Shown one piece after another: positions 63,923-64,000 of a stretch of 64,000 nucleotides of DNA. The position numbers and the translations under genes are program-made. How positions within the stretch are numbered: position 1 is the first letter of the stretch; each line of letters opens with the position of its first letter. The stretch comes from Plotosus lineatus (taxonomy: Eukaryota; Chordata; Actinopteri; Siluriformes; Plotosidae). Below the pieces are notes generated by a model. The model made no database searches, was not told the origin of the DNA, and saw only the letters and a program-made list of their open reading frames with translations. The DNA is taken from positions 10,725,282-10,789,281 of the forward strand of contig CM045745.1 of the NCBI GenBank assembly GCA_024760905.1. The letters are read 5' to 3'.

Positions 63923-64000
63923 TGTTCCCTGAATCCTAACCCCAACTCTCAAATGTCACCAACCAAAACACTGTCTCACTCATACACTCATTCGACATCT
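63923..64000. other. Window end, unassigned
   Basis: Nothing recognised. Confidence 0.4.

Overview
ORGANISM AND CHARACTER. This is vertebrate genomic DNA, most likely from a ray-finned fish. The evidence is the repeat set: Rex1 and Rex3 non-LTR elements, an RTE (BovB/Expander-like) element, fish-type Tc1 transposons, a HERO/R2-like element, Ty3/Gypsy LTR elements, Tigger-type MITEs, and dozens of tRNA-headed SINEs ending in GAATGAATGAATG. Almost everything interpretable is transposon-derived. The only host coding sequence I can support well is one exon on the minus strand (14856-15251). It encodes a TIR-like domain resembling BANK1, with good splice sites and phase 1-1. The rest of the window is best read as intronic or flanking DNA of such a gene, packed with repeats. 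A weaker orphan first exon lies at 48013-48108 (-). LAYOUT. 1-2.2 kb: two minus-strand SINEs, one split by a hAT MITE and a second MITE. 3.5-7.0 kb: a Ty3/Gypsy element with both LTRs and large internal deletions. 7.4-13.9 kb: SINEs, an RTE 3' end with a 17-bp target duplication, two TA-flanked MITEs, and a solo LTR with a 5-bp target duplication. 14.4-15.7 kb: the BANK1-like exon and microsatellites. 16-19.5 kb: SINEs, a decayed Rex3 and a MITE. 19.8-22.2 kb: a Tc1 transposon carrying a SINE and a Tigger MITE. 22.9-26.9 kb: a second decayed Tc1, Rex3 and L2-like 3' ends. 26.9-30.7 kb: a Tigger relative followed by a tandem and an inverted duplication. 31.8-35.6 kb: a three-level nest (MITE > Tigger > HERO LINE). 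35.8-39.2 kb: an RTE LINE split by a solo retroviral-type LTR. 42.1-46.7 kb: a three-level nest (SINE > Rex1 > Rex3), the Rex3 having a 5' inversion. 48.7-50.4 kb: a SINE, then a Tigger-like element holding a palindromic LTR dimer. 53.6-54.7 kb: a pogo-like element with a chimeric SINE. 56.2-59.8 kb: a chimeric SINE/RTE, an RTE fragment, a perfect 102-bp inverted repeat encoding hammerhead ribozymes on both strands, and a SINE with a third kind of tail. 60-64 kb: SINEs, Rex3, Tc1 remnants and microsatellites. HOW THE PARTS RELATE. SINE heads A and B carry pol III A/B-box-like motifs. They are joined at fixed breakpoints to different 3' modules (L2-like, RTE-like and two unidentified), as expected if tRNA-derived heads switched between LINE partners. 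No autonomous element here looks intact: every reverse transcriptase or transposase is truncated, frameshifted or interrupted. The strongest candidates for a second look are the inverted hammerhead hairpin, the three-tailed SINE family and the LTR palindrome.
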